This document shows, piece after piece, positions 18,405 through 27,206 of a stretch of DNA of 64,000 nucleotides; position 1 is the first letter of the stretch; each line of letters opens with the position of its first letter. A program made the translations under genes and the position numbers. The notes beneath the pieces are model-generated. The model was not told the DNA's origin. It saw only the letters and a list, made by a program, of their open reading frames with translations, and ran no database searches. Source of the stretch: JANXAZ01 sp964504655 (lineage in GTDB: Bacteria; Pseudomonadota; Alphaproteobacteria; Geminicoccales; Geminicoccaceae); assembly GCA_964504655.1 (NCBI GenBank), contig CAZDFD010000007.1, positions 1 to 64,000 of the forward strand. Direction: 5' to 3'.

Positions 18405-19943
18405 ATGCTGCCGAAATCTGGTCGACGACCGGTGGTCCTGGTGATCCTCGACGGCTGGGGTTGGCGCGAGGAAACGACCGACAACGCGATCGCGTTGGCC
18501 GAACCCGCGTGCTTCGATGCCCTTTGGCGCTCCTGTCCGCACAGCCTGCTGCGCACGGACGGGCCCGAGGTCGGCCTGCCCGAGGGACAGTTCGGGAACT
18601 CCGAGGTCGGTCACCTCAATCTCGGTGCCGGACGGGTCGTGATGCAGGAGCTTCCGCGGATCGACCGGGCGATCGCCGACGGATCCCTCGATCGGAACCC
18701 GGTGCTGGCTGCGCTGATCGAGGCGGCGCATCGGTCCGGGGGACGGGTGCATCTCCTGGGCCTGGTCTCGCCCGGCGGCGTGCACGCGCACCAGGCCCAT
18801 GTCGCGGCCCTCGCCGAGCTCCTCGGTCACCGAGGCTGTGGCGTCGACGTGCACGCGTTTCTCGACGGTCGCGACACGCCGCCTCGCTCGGCCGAGGCCT
18901 ACCTGCACGAGTTGGAGAGGCGGCTCCAACGCGTTCCGGCCGCCCGCATCGCCACGATGACCGGTCGCTACTGGGCGATGGATCGCGATCGGCGATGGGA
19001 GCGTACCCAGAGAGCCCTGGCGGCCATCGCCGACGGCGAAGCGCGCAGAGCCGTCGACTGGCGCGCTGCGCTCGCGACGGCCTATTCGTCTGGCCAGACC
19101 GATGAGTTCATCGAGCCCCATGTGATCGGCGACTACGCAGGCATGCGGGACGGGGACGTGCTGGTTTGCGCCAACTTTCGGGCAGATCGCGTCCGCCAGT
19201 TGCTGACCGCGCTCCTGCTCCCCGGCGTCCCGGAACTTCCCGGGAGGCAACCGGTGAGATTTGCCGCGGCCGTCGGTATGACGCGCTACTCCGAAGTGCT
19301 GGATGCGGTCATGGAGAGGCTCTTCCCGCCGCAGCCGATGGACCATCTGCTCGGCGAGGTTCTTGCGGAGCTGGGCCTGCGCCAGTTGCGGATGGCCGAG
19401 ACCGAGAAGTATCCACACGTCACCTTCTTCTTCAACGGTGGTGAGGAGCGCCTCTACGAAGGCGAGGAGCGGATCCTGGTGCCATCTCCGAAAGTGGCCA
19501 CGTACGATCTGATGCCCGAGATGTCGGCGCGGCCGCTCACCGATCGGTTCGTGGCGGCGATCCAAAGGCGGACGCTGGACTTCGTGCTGATCAATTACGC
19601 CAATCCGGACATGGTCGGCCATACCGGGAAGCTCGAGGCGGCGGTTCGGGCCGTCAAGGTCGTGGACGAGTGCCTCGGGCGGGTGGTCGCCGCGACCCGG
19701 TCGGTGGACGGAACGCTGCTCGTCACGGCGGACCACGGCAATTGCGAGACGATGCGCGATCCGCTGACCGGAGAGCCGCATACGGCCCACACGTCGAATC
19801 CGGTGCCGTGCATTCTGGTCGACGGTCCCCGCGGGGCCCGGCTCCGTAATGGCCGACTGGCCGATGTCGCCCCGACCATCCTGGAGCTGCTCGGCGTTCC
19901 CCAGCCGGACGCCATGACCGGCCGCTCGCTGCTGCGGGCCTGA
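18405..19943 (+). CDS. gpmI: 2,3-bisphosphoglycerate-independent phosphoglycerate mutase
   Basis: GpmI interconverts 3- and 2-phosphoglycerate in glycolysis using two Mn ions and a phospho-serine. The 512 residues match the family length. LVILDGWGWRE supplies the first metal Asp. GQFGNSEVGHLNLGAGR carries the nucleophile Ser66 (Phe where Met is usual). FLDGRDTPPRSA, the substrate-binding ANFRADRVRQL and the metal site VTADHGNCE follow. Start 18405 is supported by GGAGG 11 nt upstream. It opens the block gpmI-envC-ctpA. Confidence 0.96.
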   Translation: MLPKSGRRPVVLVILDGWGWREETTDNAIALAEPACFDALWRSCPHSLLRTDGPEVGLPEGQFGNSEVGHLNLGAGRVVMQELPRIDRAIADGSLDRNPVLAALIEAAHRSGGRVHLLGLVSPGGVHAHQAHVAALAELLGHRGCGVDVHAFLDGRDTPPRSAEAYLHELERRLQRVPAARIATMTGRYWAMDRDRRWERTQRALAAIADGEARRAVDWRAALATAYSSGQTDEFIEPHVIGDYAGMRDGDVLVCANFRADRVRQLLTALLLPGVPELPGRQPVRFAAAVGMTRYSEVLDAVMERLFPPQPMDHLLGEVLAELGLRQLRMAETEKYPHVTFFFNGGEERLYEGEERILVPSPKVATYDLMPEMSARPLTDRFVAAIQRRTLDFVLINYANPDMVGHTGKLEAAVRAVKVVDECLGRVVAATRSVDGTLLVTADHGNCETMRDPLTGEPHTAHTSNPVPCILVDGPRGARLRNGRLADVAPTILELLGVPQPDAMTGRSLLRA

Positions 19944-19951
19944 GATCGCGG

Positions 19952-21079
19952 ATGCGAGACGCGTTCATCATCGGGGTCACCGCTCTTCTCGTGGCGGCAC
20001 CGGTGAGCCACCCCGGGGCCTCGGAGGACCCGCTCGCCCACGAGTTCCCGTTCCCCGCGCACCGGCAACGCGTGCAAGAACTGCGGGACCTTGCTCGCGG
20101 CGTCTCCGAAGGGATCGACGGCGCCCGGGATCACCTGCGGCAGCTCCTGGCACGCGAGCGCGCGGTTCGTGCGAGCCTCGAGGTGCGATCGGCGGAGCTC
20201 GACCGACTCGAGCGGGCTTTGGCCGAGACGGCACATGCCGCGTCGGTGAGGCGGGAGGTTCTCGCGACGGTCCTGCTCCAGGCCGCACGCCGGCACAGAG
20301 GGAGCGAGGAAGGCCGGCCACGGGGTCTTTCGGGGGTGACGGCGATCGGGCTTGCGGAGGTCAAGCCGGGCGAGAAGTCGGCGCGCGCGGATCTGCGACG
20401 CGCGCTCGACCGGGCCGTCGACATCGCCGCCGCCCATGTGACCGAGCTCGACTGGCTCGATGCTCGGGCGGCCATCGTCGAACAGGGCCTGACCAGGCTA
20501 CGAGGCGAGCTCTTGGAGGTTGGTTTGCTGCTCGAGGAGGCCGAGCGACGCGCCGCGGTCCGGCGAGGGACCCTGCCGCCCGCCGGCCCCGCCGCGCACG
20601 CGGAGGGCTCCGCGGCCACTCCGATGGCCGGGCCGTCGGGCTCGGCCATCGTGACCGGGGACGGCCTGACCAAGGGACCCGGGCGAAGCCCGACGATCCG
20701 GCTGCCAGTCGAGGGCGAGGTGCTGCAGCGGTTCGGTGATCGGCGCAGCGGCCAGCGTTCGCGCGGCGTGCTGCTGCTGTCGGGCCGCCCGCAGCCCGTG
20801 CTCGCGCCCGGCGGCGGAACCGTGGCCTACGCGGGCCACTTCCGAGGGCTCGGGCTGCTCTTGATCATCGAGCACGGTGGCGACTATCATTCCCTCGTGA
20901 TAGGGGCGTCCAGGCTCGAGGTGAGGGTCGGAGACCGGGTGCGCGACAGCCAGGTCGTCGGTTGGCTGGAGGGTGGCGCATCGGAGGGAGCCGAGCTGTA
21001 TCTGGAGCTCAGGCGCGCGGGCGAGCCTGTGGACCCGATGGTGGTGCTGTCGGCGCGCGAGAGCGAGGTTCGAGGTTGA
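19952..21079 (+). CDS. EnvC-like murein hydrolase activator with degenerate M23 domain
   Basis: EnvC-type proteins sit in the periplasm and switch on cell-wall amidases at division. The 375 residues begin with a signal peptide, continue with a helical region (about 35-205) and a disordered linker, and end in a LytM/M23-like domain (about 250-370). That domain has LAPGGGTVAYAGHFRGLGLL, GGDYHSLVIG and AELYLELRRAGEPVDP. RSRGVLLL stands where active M23 enzymes have the HxxGxD zinc motif, so it is probably an activator, not an enzyme. It overlaps ctpA by one base. Confidence 0.85.
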   Translation: MRDAFIIGVTALLVAAPVSHPGASEDPLAHEFPFPAHRQRVQELRDLARGVSEGIDGARDHLRQLLARERAVRASLEVRSAELDRLERALAETAHAASVRREVLATVLLQAARRHRGSEEGRPRGLSGVTAIGLAEVKPGEKSARADLRRALDRAVDIAAAHVTELDWLDARAAIVEQGLTRLRGELLEVGLLLEEAERRAAVRRGTLPPAGPAAHAEGSAATPMAGPSGSAIVTGDGLTKGPGRSPTIRLPVEGEVLQRFGDRRSGQRSRGVLLLSGRPQPVLAPGGGTVAYAGHFRGLGLLLIIEHGGDYHSLVIGASRLEVRVGDRVRDSQVVGWLEGGASEGAELYLELRRAGEPVDPMVVLSARESEVRG

Positions 21080-22386
21080 TGCGCAACGCGATCGTGAAGC
21101 TCGGGATGGCGGCCATCGCTGGGACGGCGATGGGCTTCGTGCTGTCGCCGGCCATCTTGACCGGAGCGCCGGCCTCTTCCGGCGACACGTTCCGCGCACT
21201 CAAGCTGTTCGGCGATGTCTTCGAGCGGGTGCGCGCCGAATACGTCGAGGAGGTCAGCGACCAGGCCCTGATCGAGTCGGCCATCAACGGGATGCTGGCC
21301 GCATTGGACCCACACTCCGGCTATCTCGATTCCAATCGCTATCGCGACATGCAGGTGCAGACCCGCGGCGAGTTCGGAGGCCTCGGGATCGAAGTCACGA
21401 TGGAGAACGGCCTCGTGAAGGTCGTCTCCCCGATCGACGACACGCCGGCCCATCGGGCAGGAGTTCAGGCGGGTGATTTCATCAGCCACATCGATGGCGA
21501 GCCGGTCAGTGGGCTCACGCTCGGTGAGGCCGTGGAGAGGATGCGGGGTCCGGTCGACACCAAGATCCAGTTGCGGCTGGTGCGGCGTGGACGCGAGGAG
21601 CCGGTGGAGGTCACCCTCACCCGGGCCGTCATCAAGATCTCGCCGGTCCGGGCGAGGCTCGAAGGCGACATCGGCTATGTCCGGCTCACGACGTTCAACG
21701 AACACACCTCCGGAACGATGCGCGACAAGATCGAGGAGCTCAAGCGTCAGCAGCCCGGTAAGCTGAGGGGGTTCGTCGTCGACCTGCGCAACAATCCAGG
21801 TGGTCTCCTCGATCAGGCGGTGGCCGTCGCCGACTCGTTTCTGGATCGCGGCGAGATCGTGTCGACGCGCGGTCGGCGAGCCGACAGCATTCAGCGGTTC
21901 AATGCCCGGCCAGGCGATCTGACCGACGGTTTGCCCATCGTGGTTCTCATCAACGGTGGTTCGGCTTCCGCTTCGGAGATCGTCGCCGGTGCGCTTCAAG
22001 ATCATCGGCGCGCCATCGTCATGGGTACGCCGTCGTTCGGGAAGGGTTCGGTTCAGACCATCATGCCGATTGCCGGCCAGGGCGCGGTCCGGCTCACCAC
22101 GGCGCGCTACTACACGCCGTCCGGCTCGTCGATCCAGGCCAAGGGCATCTCCCCGGACATCGAGGTCCACGAAGCGACGGTGGAGCTGGCGGACGACACC
22201 TCCGGCCGTCGCGAGGCCGACCTGCGAGGACGGCTGAGCAACGACAAGGAGTCGGCCGGGGGAGGCTCGACCGATCGCGGCAAGGCGGGTGCGACGATCG
22301 ACGCCAAGGATTATCAGCTCGCGCGGGCGATCGATCTGCTCCGTGGCATAGCCCTTTACGAGGGGCGCAACACCGCGCAGCGCTGA
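21079..22386 (+). CDS. ctpA: Carboxyl-terminal processing protease, S41 family
   Basis: This periplasmic serine protease (435 residues) trims or degrades exported proteins, including wall hydrolases in several bacteria. After a signal/anchor segment (about 8-30) come a helical part with ALDPHSGYLD, a PDZ domain (about 95-175, with FGGLGIEVT and AGVQAGDFI) and the S41 core. The nucleophile lies in GGSASASE (293-300) and the base is Lys322 in SFGKGSVQT. It starts within the envC stop (TGATG). The C-terminal linker after residue 380 is charged. Confidence 0.95.
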   Translation: MRNAIVKLGMAAIAGTAMGFVLSPAILTGAPASSGDTFRALKLFGDVFERVRAEYVEEVSDQALIESAINGMLAALDPHSGYLDSNRYRDMQVQTRGEFGGLGIEVTMENGLVKVVSPIDDTPAHRAGVQAGDFISHIDGEPVSGLTLGEAVERMRGPVDTKIQLRLVRRGREEPVEVTLTRAVIKISPVRARLEGDIGYVRLTTFNEHTSGTMRDKIEELKRQQPGKLRGFVVDLRNNPGGLLDQAVAVADSFLDRGEIVSTRGRRADSIQRFNARPGDLTDGLPIVVLINGGSASASEIVAGALQDHRRAIVMGTPSFGKGSVQTIMPIAGQGAVRLTTARYYTPSGSSIQAKGISPDIEVHEATVELADDTSGRREADLRGRLSNDKESAGGGSTDRGKAGATIDAKDYQLARAIDLLRGIALYEGRNTAQR

Positions 22387-22444
22387 ACCGCGACCGGGCT
22401 GGTCTGCGGCACCGTGGGGTGTCGCCGACTGGAGATCGGGCAGG

Positions 22445-23437
22445 TTGACACCGGGTCGAGCGCAGCGCCTGCCTTGGGTCGTAGCCGCTGCGCTCCTCGT
22501 GGGAACGGCCGGCGGGGGCGCACTGGTCGCCCTCCTCGGCTCCCCGGAACCGTTCCGACAGGAAATTTCGGAGAGCTTTCTCGCGCTGCCGAGACCGCCC
22601 GGTGAACCCGTGAACCCCGCACTCGCCGTCCTCGAGGAGTCGGGCCTGAACGCCTTGGAGGGAGGACCACCGCTCCTCCTCGACGCGGCGCTCGTCGAGC
22701 CCACGGCGCATGGCGGGCTGCCGCGGATAGCCGCCGATGGTCGCCGCGCGAGCGAGACGTATCGACGTCGTGCCGAGCCGGGAGGCCGCGCGCGCGCCGG
22801 GATCCTGCTCGTCGACATCGGGCTCGACCGGTCCGTCGCGGCATCGGCCTTGGCATTGCCCGGGGTTGTGACGCTGGCGGTCTCACCCTATGCTGACGAG
22901 GTCGGGTCGTGGCTTCGGGCGGCGCGTTCGCGTGGTCACGAGACGTTGATCGAGCTGCCGATCCGTCCGGTGAGCTATCCGCTCGACGACGCCGGGCCGC
23001 TTGCGATCATCGGGGACGGAGCGGACCGGGAGCGGCTCGAGCGCGTGCTGGCTGCTGGTCTGGGCTATCTGGGTGTGGCGCTCCGACCCGGGGTTCTGGC
23101 TGATCGTTCGTCGGCATCCCAAGCGATCGCCGCTGCCCTCGCGCGTCGTGGCGTGGCTCTCGTCGAGCTCAACTCGCGAACGCTGGAGCCCGTGGCCCGG
23201 GCCGCGGGCTTGCCCTATCTGACGGCCGACGGGCCGATCGACGTCGAGCCCACGGACGCAGCGATCGATGCGGCGCTCGAAGATCTCGCGGCCCGCGCTC
23301 GCGCCTCGGGACGTGCAGCAGCCTTCGGGCGCCCGCTCGCGATCACGATCGAGCGGATCGCCCGGTGGAGCGCATCGCTTGCGGGCCGCGACGTGGAGCT
23401 CGTGGGCGTGGGCGCCCTGCTGGCCACTCGGCCCTGA
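22445..23437 (+). CDS. Divergent polysaccharide deacetylase (DUF610/YibQ type)
   Basis: The 330-residue protein has an N-terminal membrane segment (VVAAALLVGTAGGGALVALL) and a periplasmic NodB-like barrel. AGILLVDIGLDRSVAA, VVTLAVSPYADEVGSWLRAARSRGHETLIELP and the final AFGRPLAITIERIARW fit the divergent deacetylase family usually found next to ctpA in alphaproteobacteria. Activity has not been established for this family. The start is TTG at 22445 behind a purine-rich GATCGGGCAGG; this is the least certain part. rppH follows 14 nt later. Confidence 0.8.
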   Translation: MTPGRAQRLPWVVAAALLVGTAGGGALVALLGSPEPFRQEISESFLALPRPPGEPVNPALAVLEESGLNALEGGPPLLLDAALVEPTAHGGLPRIAADGRRASETYRRRAEPGGRARAGILLVDIGLDRSVAASALALPGVVTLAVSPYADEVGSWLRAARSRGHETLIELPIRPVSYPLDDAGPLAIIGDGADRERLERVLAAGLGYLGVALRPGVLADRSSASQAIAAALARRGVALVELNSRTLEPVARAAGLPYLTADGPIDVEPTDAAIDAALEDLAARARASGRAAAFGRPLAITIERIARWSASLAGRDVELVGVGALLATRP

Positions 23438-23451
23438 CGGTCGGAGCCACG

Positions 23452-23952
23452 ATGAAGGGCGAGGCCGGGAGCTGCGAGCTGTCCCTGTCGCCGCGGCCAG
23501 GCTATCGGCCGGGGGTCGGCATCTTCCTCATGGATCGGTCTCGGAGGGTCTTCGTCGGGCAGCGCCGGGACACGAGTCCGCCGGCGTGGCAGATGCCCCA
23601 GGGCGGGATCGACGAGGGCGAGACACCCGTCGCCGCCGCACTTCGGGAGCTGCGCGAGGAAGCGGGCACCGATCGGGCCGAACCTTTGCTCGAGAGCGCC
23701 GTCTGGCGCACCTACGACCTGCCGCCGGCCATTGCCGCGCGCATGTGGAGCGGTCGCTATCGCGGTCAGACCCAGAAGTGGGTCGCGCTGCGCTTCCTCG
23801 GGAGCGATCGCGACATCGATCTGGATGGCCCGCACCCCGAATTCGTGGCTTGGCGATGGGCCGATCCGCGCGAGCTGGCCGATCTCGTCGTGCCCTTCAA
23901 GCGCGCCCTCTACGTCAGTGTCGTCGACGAGTTCCGGCGCCTATGGGCTTGA
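23452..23952 (+). CDS. rppH: RNA pyrophosphohydrolase RppH (Nudix)
   Basis: RppH removes pyrophosphate from the 5' end of mRNAs and so starts RNase E-dependent decay. The 166 residues begin GYRPGVGIFLMDRSRRVFVGQR, carry WQMPQGGIDEGE and the Nudix box GGIDEGETPVAAALRELREE, and include QTQKWVALRF and FVAWRWADPREL, all RppH hallmarks. ATG 23452 has GGAG 5 nt upstream. Its last 38 nt are overlapped by the 3' end of the opposite-strand GST gene. Confidence 0.92.
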   Translation: MKGEAGSCELSLSPRPGYRPGVGIFLMDRSRRVFVGQRRDTSPPAWQMPQGGIDEGETPVAAALRELREEAGTDRAEPLLESAVWRTYDLPPAIAARMWSGRYRGQTQKWVALRFLGSDRDIDLDGPHPEFVAWRWADPRELADLVVPFKRALYVSVVDEFRRLWA

Positions 23953-24721
23953 CCGTGGATTGGTGGGACGAGGCGGGGTGGGCCGGGTCCGGGATCGGCG
24001 GCGGTTCTCGATCGTCCGCGGTTTCCCGCTCCGGCTCCCGAGGCCGGCCCGCCTCCGACGACGAGGGCGCCGCACCGGCTCGAGCGGACGGATCCCGCGT
24101 CTCCGATCGAGCGGCCTCCACCCACTCGAGCAGGGCAGGAAGGCTCAGGATCGTCTGCACGTAGCTGTTCGTCTCCGCGGACATCGGCACGGAGTGCCCG
24201 GCGAGCCGAACCGCGACCGGCGCGTACATCGCATCGGCCAGCGTGAACCCGCCGAAGAGGAACCGGCCGCCGGCCGAGTGCCGCGCCCGACACTCCGCCC
24301 ACAGGGCCGTGACCCTGGCCAGATCGCGCTCGACCCCGCGGAGGAGACGAGCGGGCGGGCCGAAGGTGCGGAGCAGATCGAGCGGCAGGAACCTCTGCAG
24401 CTCGGCCAGGCCGCCGTGCAGCTCGCAAACCATCGATCGAGCCAGCGCGCGGGCACGCGCCTCTGCCGGCCAGAGGCCCGGCACGTGCTCCGCCAGGAAC
24501 TCGCCGATGGCGAGCGAATCCCAGATCGGGACCTCGTCCACGTACAGGACCGGCGGTGTAGGCGCTGCCCAGGGTGCTTCCTGGCCGTGTGGGGCACGGG
24601 TCCGATCGGATGGAGTGGCCATGGTTCGGAACGACAGCTCCGAGCAGCGCATCGTCAGCCACGCCTGCAGTGACGCTCCGGAGGTGGCCCGGTCGCCGAT
24701 CAGGAGTGTGAGGCTCGCCAT
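23915..24721 (-). CDS. Glutathione S-transferase family protein with long C-terminal tail
   Basis: Related to the GST at 8097-8768: it begins LTLLIGDRATSGASLQAWLTM, has VPIWDSLAIGEFLAEHVPGLWP, and the C-terminal domain motif FTLADAMYAPVAVRLAGHSV. The catalytic Ser region of the paralog (SSWS) reads TSGAS here. After residue 220 a charged, proline-rich tail of about 45 residues is unusual for the family; its end lies over the 3' end of rppH, so it may have grown by stop-codon loss. Substrate unknown. Confidence 0.78.
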   Translation of the reverse strand: MASLTLLIGDRATSGASLQAWLTMRCSELSFRTMATPSDRTRAPHGQEAPWAAPTPPVLYVDEVPIWDSLAIGEFLAEHVPGLWPAEARARALARSMVCELHGGLAELQRFLPLDLLRTFGPPARLLRGVERDLARVTALWAECRARHSAGGRFLFGGFTLADAMYAPVAVRLAGHSVPMSAETNSYVQTILSLPALLEWVEAARSETRDPSARAGAAPSSSEAGRPREPERETADDREPPPIPDPAHPASSHQSTVKPIGAGTRRRH

Positions 24722-24893
24722 GCTCGTGCTCGGTCTGTCGATGGTCGTCTCTGCGCGCGTCCGAATGTTACAACATTTCCTTGGGACTTCGAGATCCCAG
24801 ATCTGCGGCCATCCGAGCTCGGCGTGATTGCACCTCGCTCGTCGCGAGCCTACTCTGGCTGCGCCGTTTCAGACGAACAAGGAGGGAGGCACG

Positions 24894-25961
24894 ATGTACA
24901 GGCGATTGGGTGTCGCGCTGATCGGCGTGACGTGGTTGCTCGCGACTGGGGCTCAGGCACAGCAGCCGACCTTCAACGACAAACCCCTGACCGAGAAGTG
25001 GTTCCCGACCGAGTGGGGACCAGATGACAAGGCCGGAGCGATCAACAGGATCACGCCAGCCGTTGTCATGAAAGCGATGAAGCTCGTCAAGCAGGGCAAG
25101 ACTGCGACGCTCGGCAAGCCTTATGCCAGCGACATTCCGGCCTTCGGCCCGCGCGGGTTCATGCTGTCGATTCCGGGCACGCCAACCGGCGGGCCGTTCG
25201 GCGCGAATATGCTCGTCTACCACGACGAGCTGGTGACGACCGAGATCGGACAGATCGGCACGCAGTTCGACGGGCCCGGCCACATCGGCGTACGCACGAG
25301 CAAGTGCGACATGTTCTACAACGGTCGGTGCGCCAACGAGGCCTATCAGCGCGGGGCAGGAACCCGCGTGATCGGCATGGGCGATCTCGGTGTCGAGCAT
25401 GTCGCGGAGAAAGCGTATGTGTGCCGCGGCGTGCTCTTGGACGGGCCCAAGCTGCGCGGCGTCAACCCGCTGCCGATTCCACGCGACACGAAGAGCCCCG
25501 GCATCATCACCGCCGACGACGTGAAGGCCATGGTGAAGAACCAGGGCCTCGAGGAGATCGGTGAGGGTGATTGCGTGTTCCTCTACACGGGCCATGGCGA
25601 TCTCTGGAAGAGCAGCACGTGGAAAGGGCTCTCCGCCGAGGAGAAGGCGAAGCGTCGCGCGACCTTCACCTCGGGCGAGCCGGGCTTCGGCCGCAGTGCC
25701 TGCGAGTACATGGCGTCGCGCAAGATCGCATTCATGGGTGGAGATACGAGCGCCAACGACGCTCAGCCCGTGGGCGAGATCGAGGGTGAGGCGGTGCCTT
25801 GCCATACCGAGATGCAGACGCGACGGGGTATCTGGAACATCGAGAACCTCGACTTCGAGCCGCTCCTGAAGGACGGCGTCTACGAGTTCCTGTTCGTCTG
25901 GGCCCCCCTCAAGCTGGTGGGCGCGACCGGCTCGCCCGGCAATCCCGTGGCGATCTGGTAG
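24894..25961 (+). CDS. Secreted cyclase-family protein (PF04199), copy 1
   Basis: This is a 355-residue exported member of the cyclase/kynurenine-formamidase-like fold (signal peptide LGVALIGVTWLLATGAQAQ). The family's metal motif HxGTHxDxPxH is changed to QIGTQFDGPGH: the Asp and last His remain but two His are Gln. Cys residues in SKCDMFYNGRC could form a disulfide. Substrate unknown. ATG 24894 has a strong GGAGGGAGG at 24881-24889. A paralog follows at 26059 after a strong hairpin. Confidence 0.85.
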   Translation: MYRRLGVALIGVTWLLATGAQAQQPTFNDKPLTEKWFPTEWGPDDKAGAINRITPAVVMKAMKLVKQGKTATLGKPYASDIPAFGPRGFMLSIPGTPTGGPFGANMLVYHDELVTTEIGQIGTQFDGPGHIGVRTSKCDMFYNGRCANEAYQRGAGTRVIGMGDLGVEHVAEKAYVCRGVLLDGPKLRGVNPLPIPRDTKSPGIITADDVKAMVKNQGLEEIGEGDCVFLYTGHGDLWKSSTWKGLSAEEKAKRRATFTSGEPGFGRSACEYMASRKIAFMGGDTSANDAQPVGEIEGEAVPCHTEMQTRRGIWNIENLDFEPLLKDGVYEFLFVWAPLKLVGATGSPGNPVAIW

Positions 25962-25973
25962 CATCGGGTACCG

Positions 25974-26004
25974 CTGCGGAGAGCCGGCGGCGCGCTCTCC
26001 GCAG
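25974..26004 (+). terminator. Hairpin between the two cyclase genes
   Basis: Arms 25974-25983 (CTGCGGAGAG) and 25995-26004 (CTCTCCGCAG) are perfect complements around an 11-nt loop, 12 nt after the first cyclase stop. There is no T-run, so it may stabilise the upstream message or attenuate read-through instead of ending transcription. Confidence 0.5.
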
Positions 26005-26058
26005 TGGATCACCCCTCGAATATCGGTCGGTAACGTGACAGCCACGAAGGAAGCGCAC

Positions 26059-27120
26059 ATGTCGAAGTTGACGGCAGCGGTGACGGTCGGGGTCGTCCTC
26101 GCGGCCTGGACCGCAGGGCAGGTCCAGGCCTGTACGCCGGACGATTGGCAGGCGTGCAAGGGCAAGCCCTGGGTCGACGGCGACAGCATGGAGACACCGC
26201 TCGGCTCCAAATGGTGGCCGAACAAGCTCTGGGGAGCCGGCGACGAGGCCGGATCCACGAACTGGTACACCAAGGCCGAGGTCGTCGCCCGGGCGCTCAA
26301 GGAAGCCGACAAAGGCAAGGTCTACAAGATCGGTCAGCCCTACGACAGCGAGATGCCGCTGTTCGGGTCGCGCCGCTTCAGCCTGCGCATTCCGGGCACG
26401 CCCACCGGCGGGCCGTTCGGGGCGAACAAGATCATCTGGCACGACGAGTTCCTGGCGACCGAGGTCGGTCAGGTCGGGACCCAGTTCGACGGGCTGGGCC
26501 ATATCGGCGTGCAGGCGGGGGCGCCCGGCGACAAGGCCAACATGCGCTACTACAACGGCTTCACGGAAGCCGAGGTCGGTGACGCCTACGGACTGAAGAA
26601 GATCGGCGTCGAGAAGCTGCACCCCATCATTGCGCGCGGCGTGCTGCTCGACATCGCCGGCGCCAAGGGCGTCGACATGCTGCAGGCCGGCTACGAGGTG
26701 AGCATGGCCGACGTCAAGCTGGCGCTCGAGAAGCAGGGGATGAAGGACTTCAAGTTCGCCGAGGGCGACGCGATCGTCTTCCATACCGGCTGGTCGAAGC
26801 TCTGGAAGAAGGACAACGCCAAGTTCAATTCGGGCGAGCCCGGCTACGGCATGGAGGTGGCCCGCTGGATGGCCGAGGAGGTCAAGGCCGGCGTCACTGT
26901 CGCCGATACCTGGGCGGGCGAGGTCGTTCCCAACCCGGATCCGGCCTGCGCCTTCTGCGTGCACACCTATCTGCAGGCTCGGCACGGCATCGTGAACCAG
27001 GAGAACGCGAAGCTCGACGATCTCGTCCGGGACAAGGTCTGGGTGTTCGCCTACATCTACAGCCCGGCGCCGATCGTGGGCGCCACGGGGTCGATGGGCG
27101 CGCCGATCGCGATCGATTGA
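26059..27120 (+). CDS. Secreted cyclase-family protein (PF04199), copy 2
   Basis: A 353-residue paralog of the protein at 24894-25961, with the same core IPGTPTGGPFGANK, TEVGQVGTQFDGLGHIGVQ and the final GATGSMGAPIAID. As in copy 1 the first two His of the cyclase metal motif are Gln. The export signal is MSKLTAAVTVGVVLAAWTAG and the mature N-terminus has Cys residues. ATG 26059 has AAGGAAG upstream; an ATG-independent start at 26035 is less likely. Substrate unknown; the two genes look like a tandem duplication that has diverged. Confidence 0.85.
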   Translation: MSKLTAAVTVGVVLAAWTAGQVQACTPDDWQACKGKPWVDGDSMETPLGSKWWPNKLWGAGDEAGSTNWYTKAEVVARALKEADKGKVYKIGQPYDSEMPLFGSRRFSLRIPGTPTGGPFGANKIIWHDEFLATEVGQVGTQFDGLGHIGVQAGAPGDKANMRYYNGFTEAEVGDAYGLKKIGVEKLHPIIARGVLLDIAGAKGVDMLQAGYEVSMADVKLALEKQGMKDFKFAEGDAIVFHTGWSKLWKKDNAKFNSGEPGYGMEVARWMAEEVKAGVTVADTWAGEVVPNPDPACAFCVHTYLQARHGIVNQENAKLDDLVRDKVWVFAYIYSPAPIVGATGSMGAPIAID

Positions 27121-27148
27121 CCGCGGCGGACATCGACACGACGGACGC

Positions 27149-27175
27149 GGAGGGGCGGCCTCGAGCCGCCCCTCC
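27149..27175 (+). terminator. Strong 11-bp hairpin after the second cyclase gene
   Basis: GGAGGGGCGGC (27149-27159) and GCCGCCCCTCC (27165-27175) pair perfectly around CTCGA, 28 nt after the cyclase stop. It is GC-rich without a T-run. It also argues that the ABC gene behind it starts at 27207 and not at the TTG at 27117, whose extra codons would lie inside this hairpin. Confidence 0.65.
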
Positions 27176-27206
27176 TGTCGTCGGATCGGATCTCGGCGGC
27201 GTGGAG

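Noticed and set aside
27117..27206. Upstream TTG start for the ABC ATPase at 27117
   Set aside because: It would translate the strong hairpin at 27149-27175 and add about 30 residues not typical of the family.
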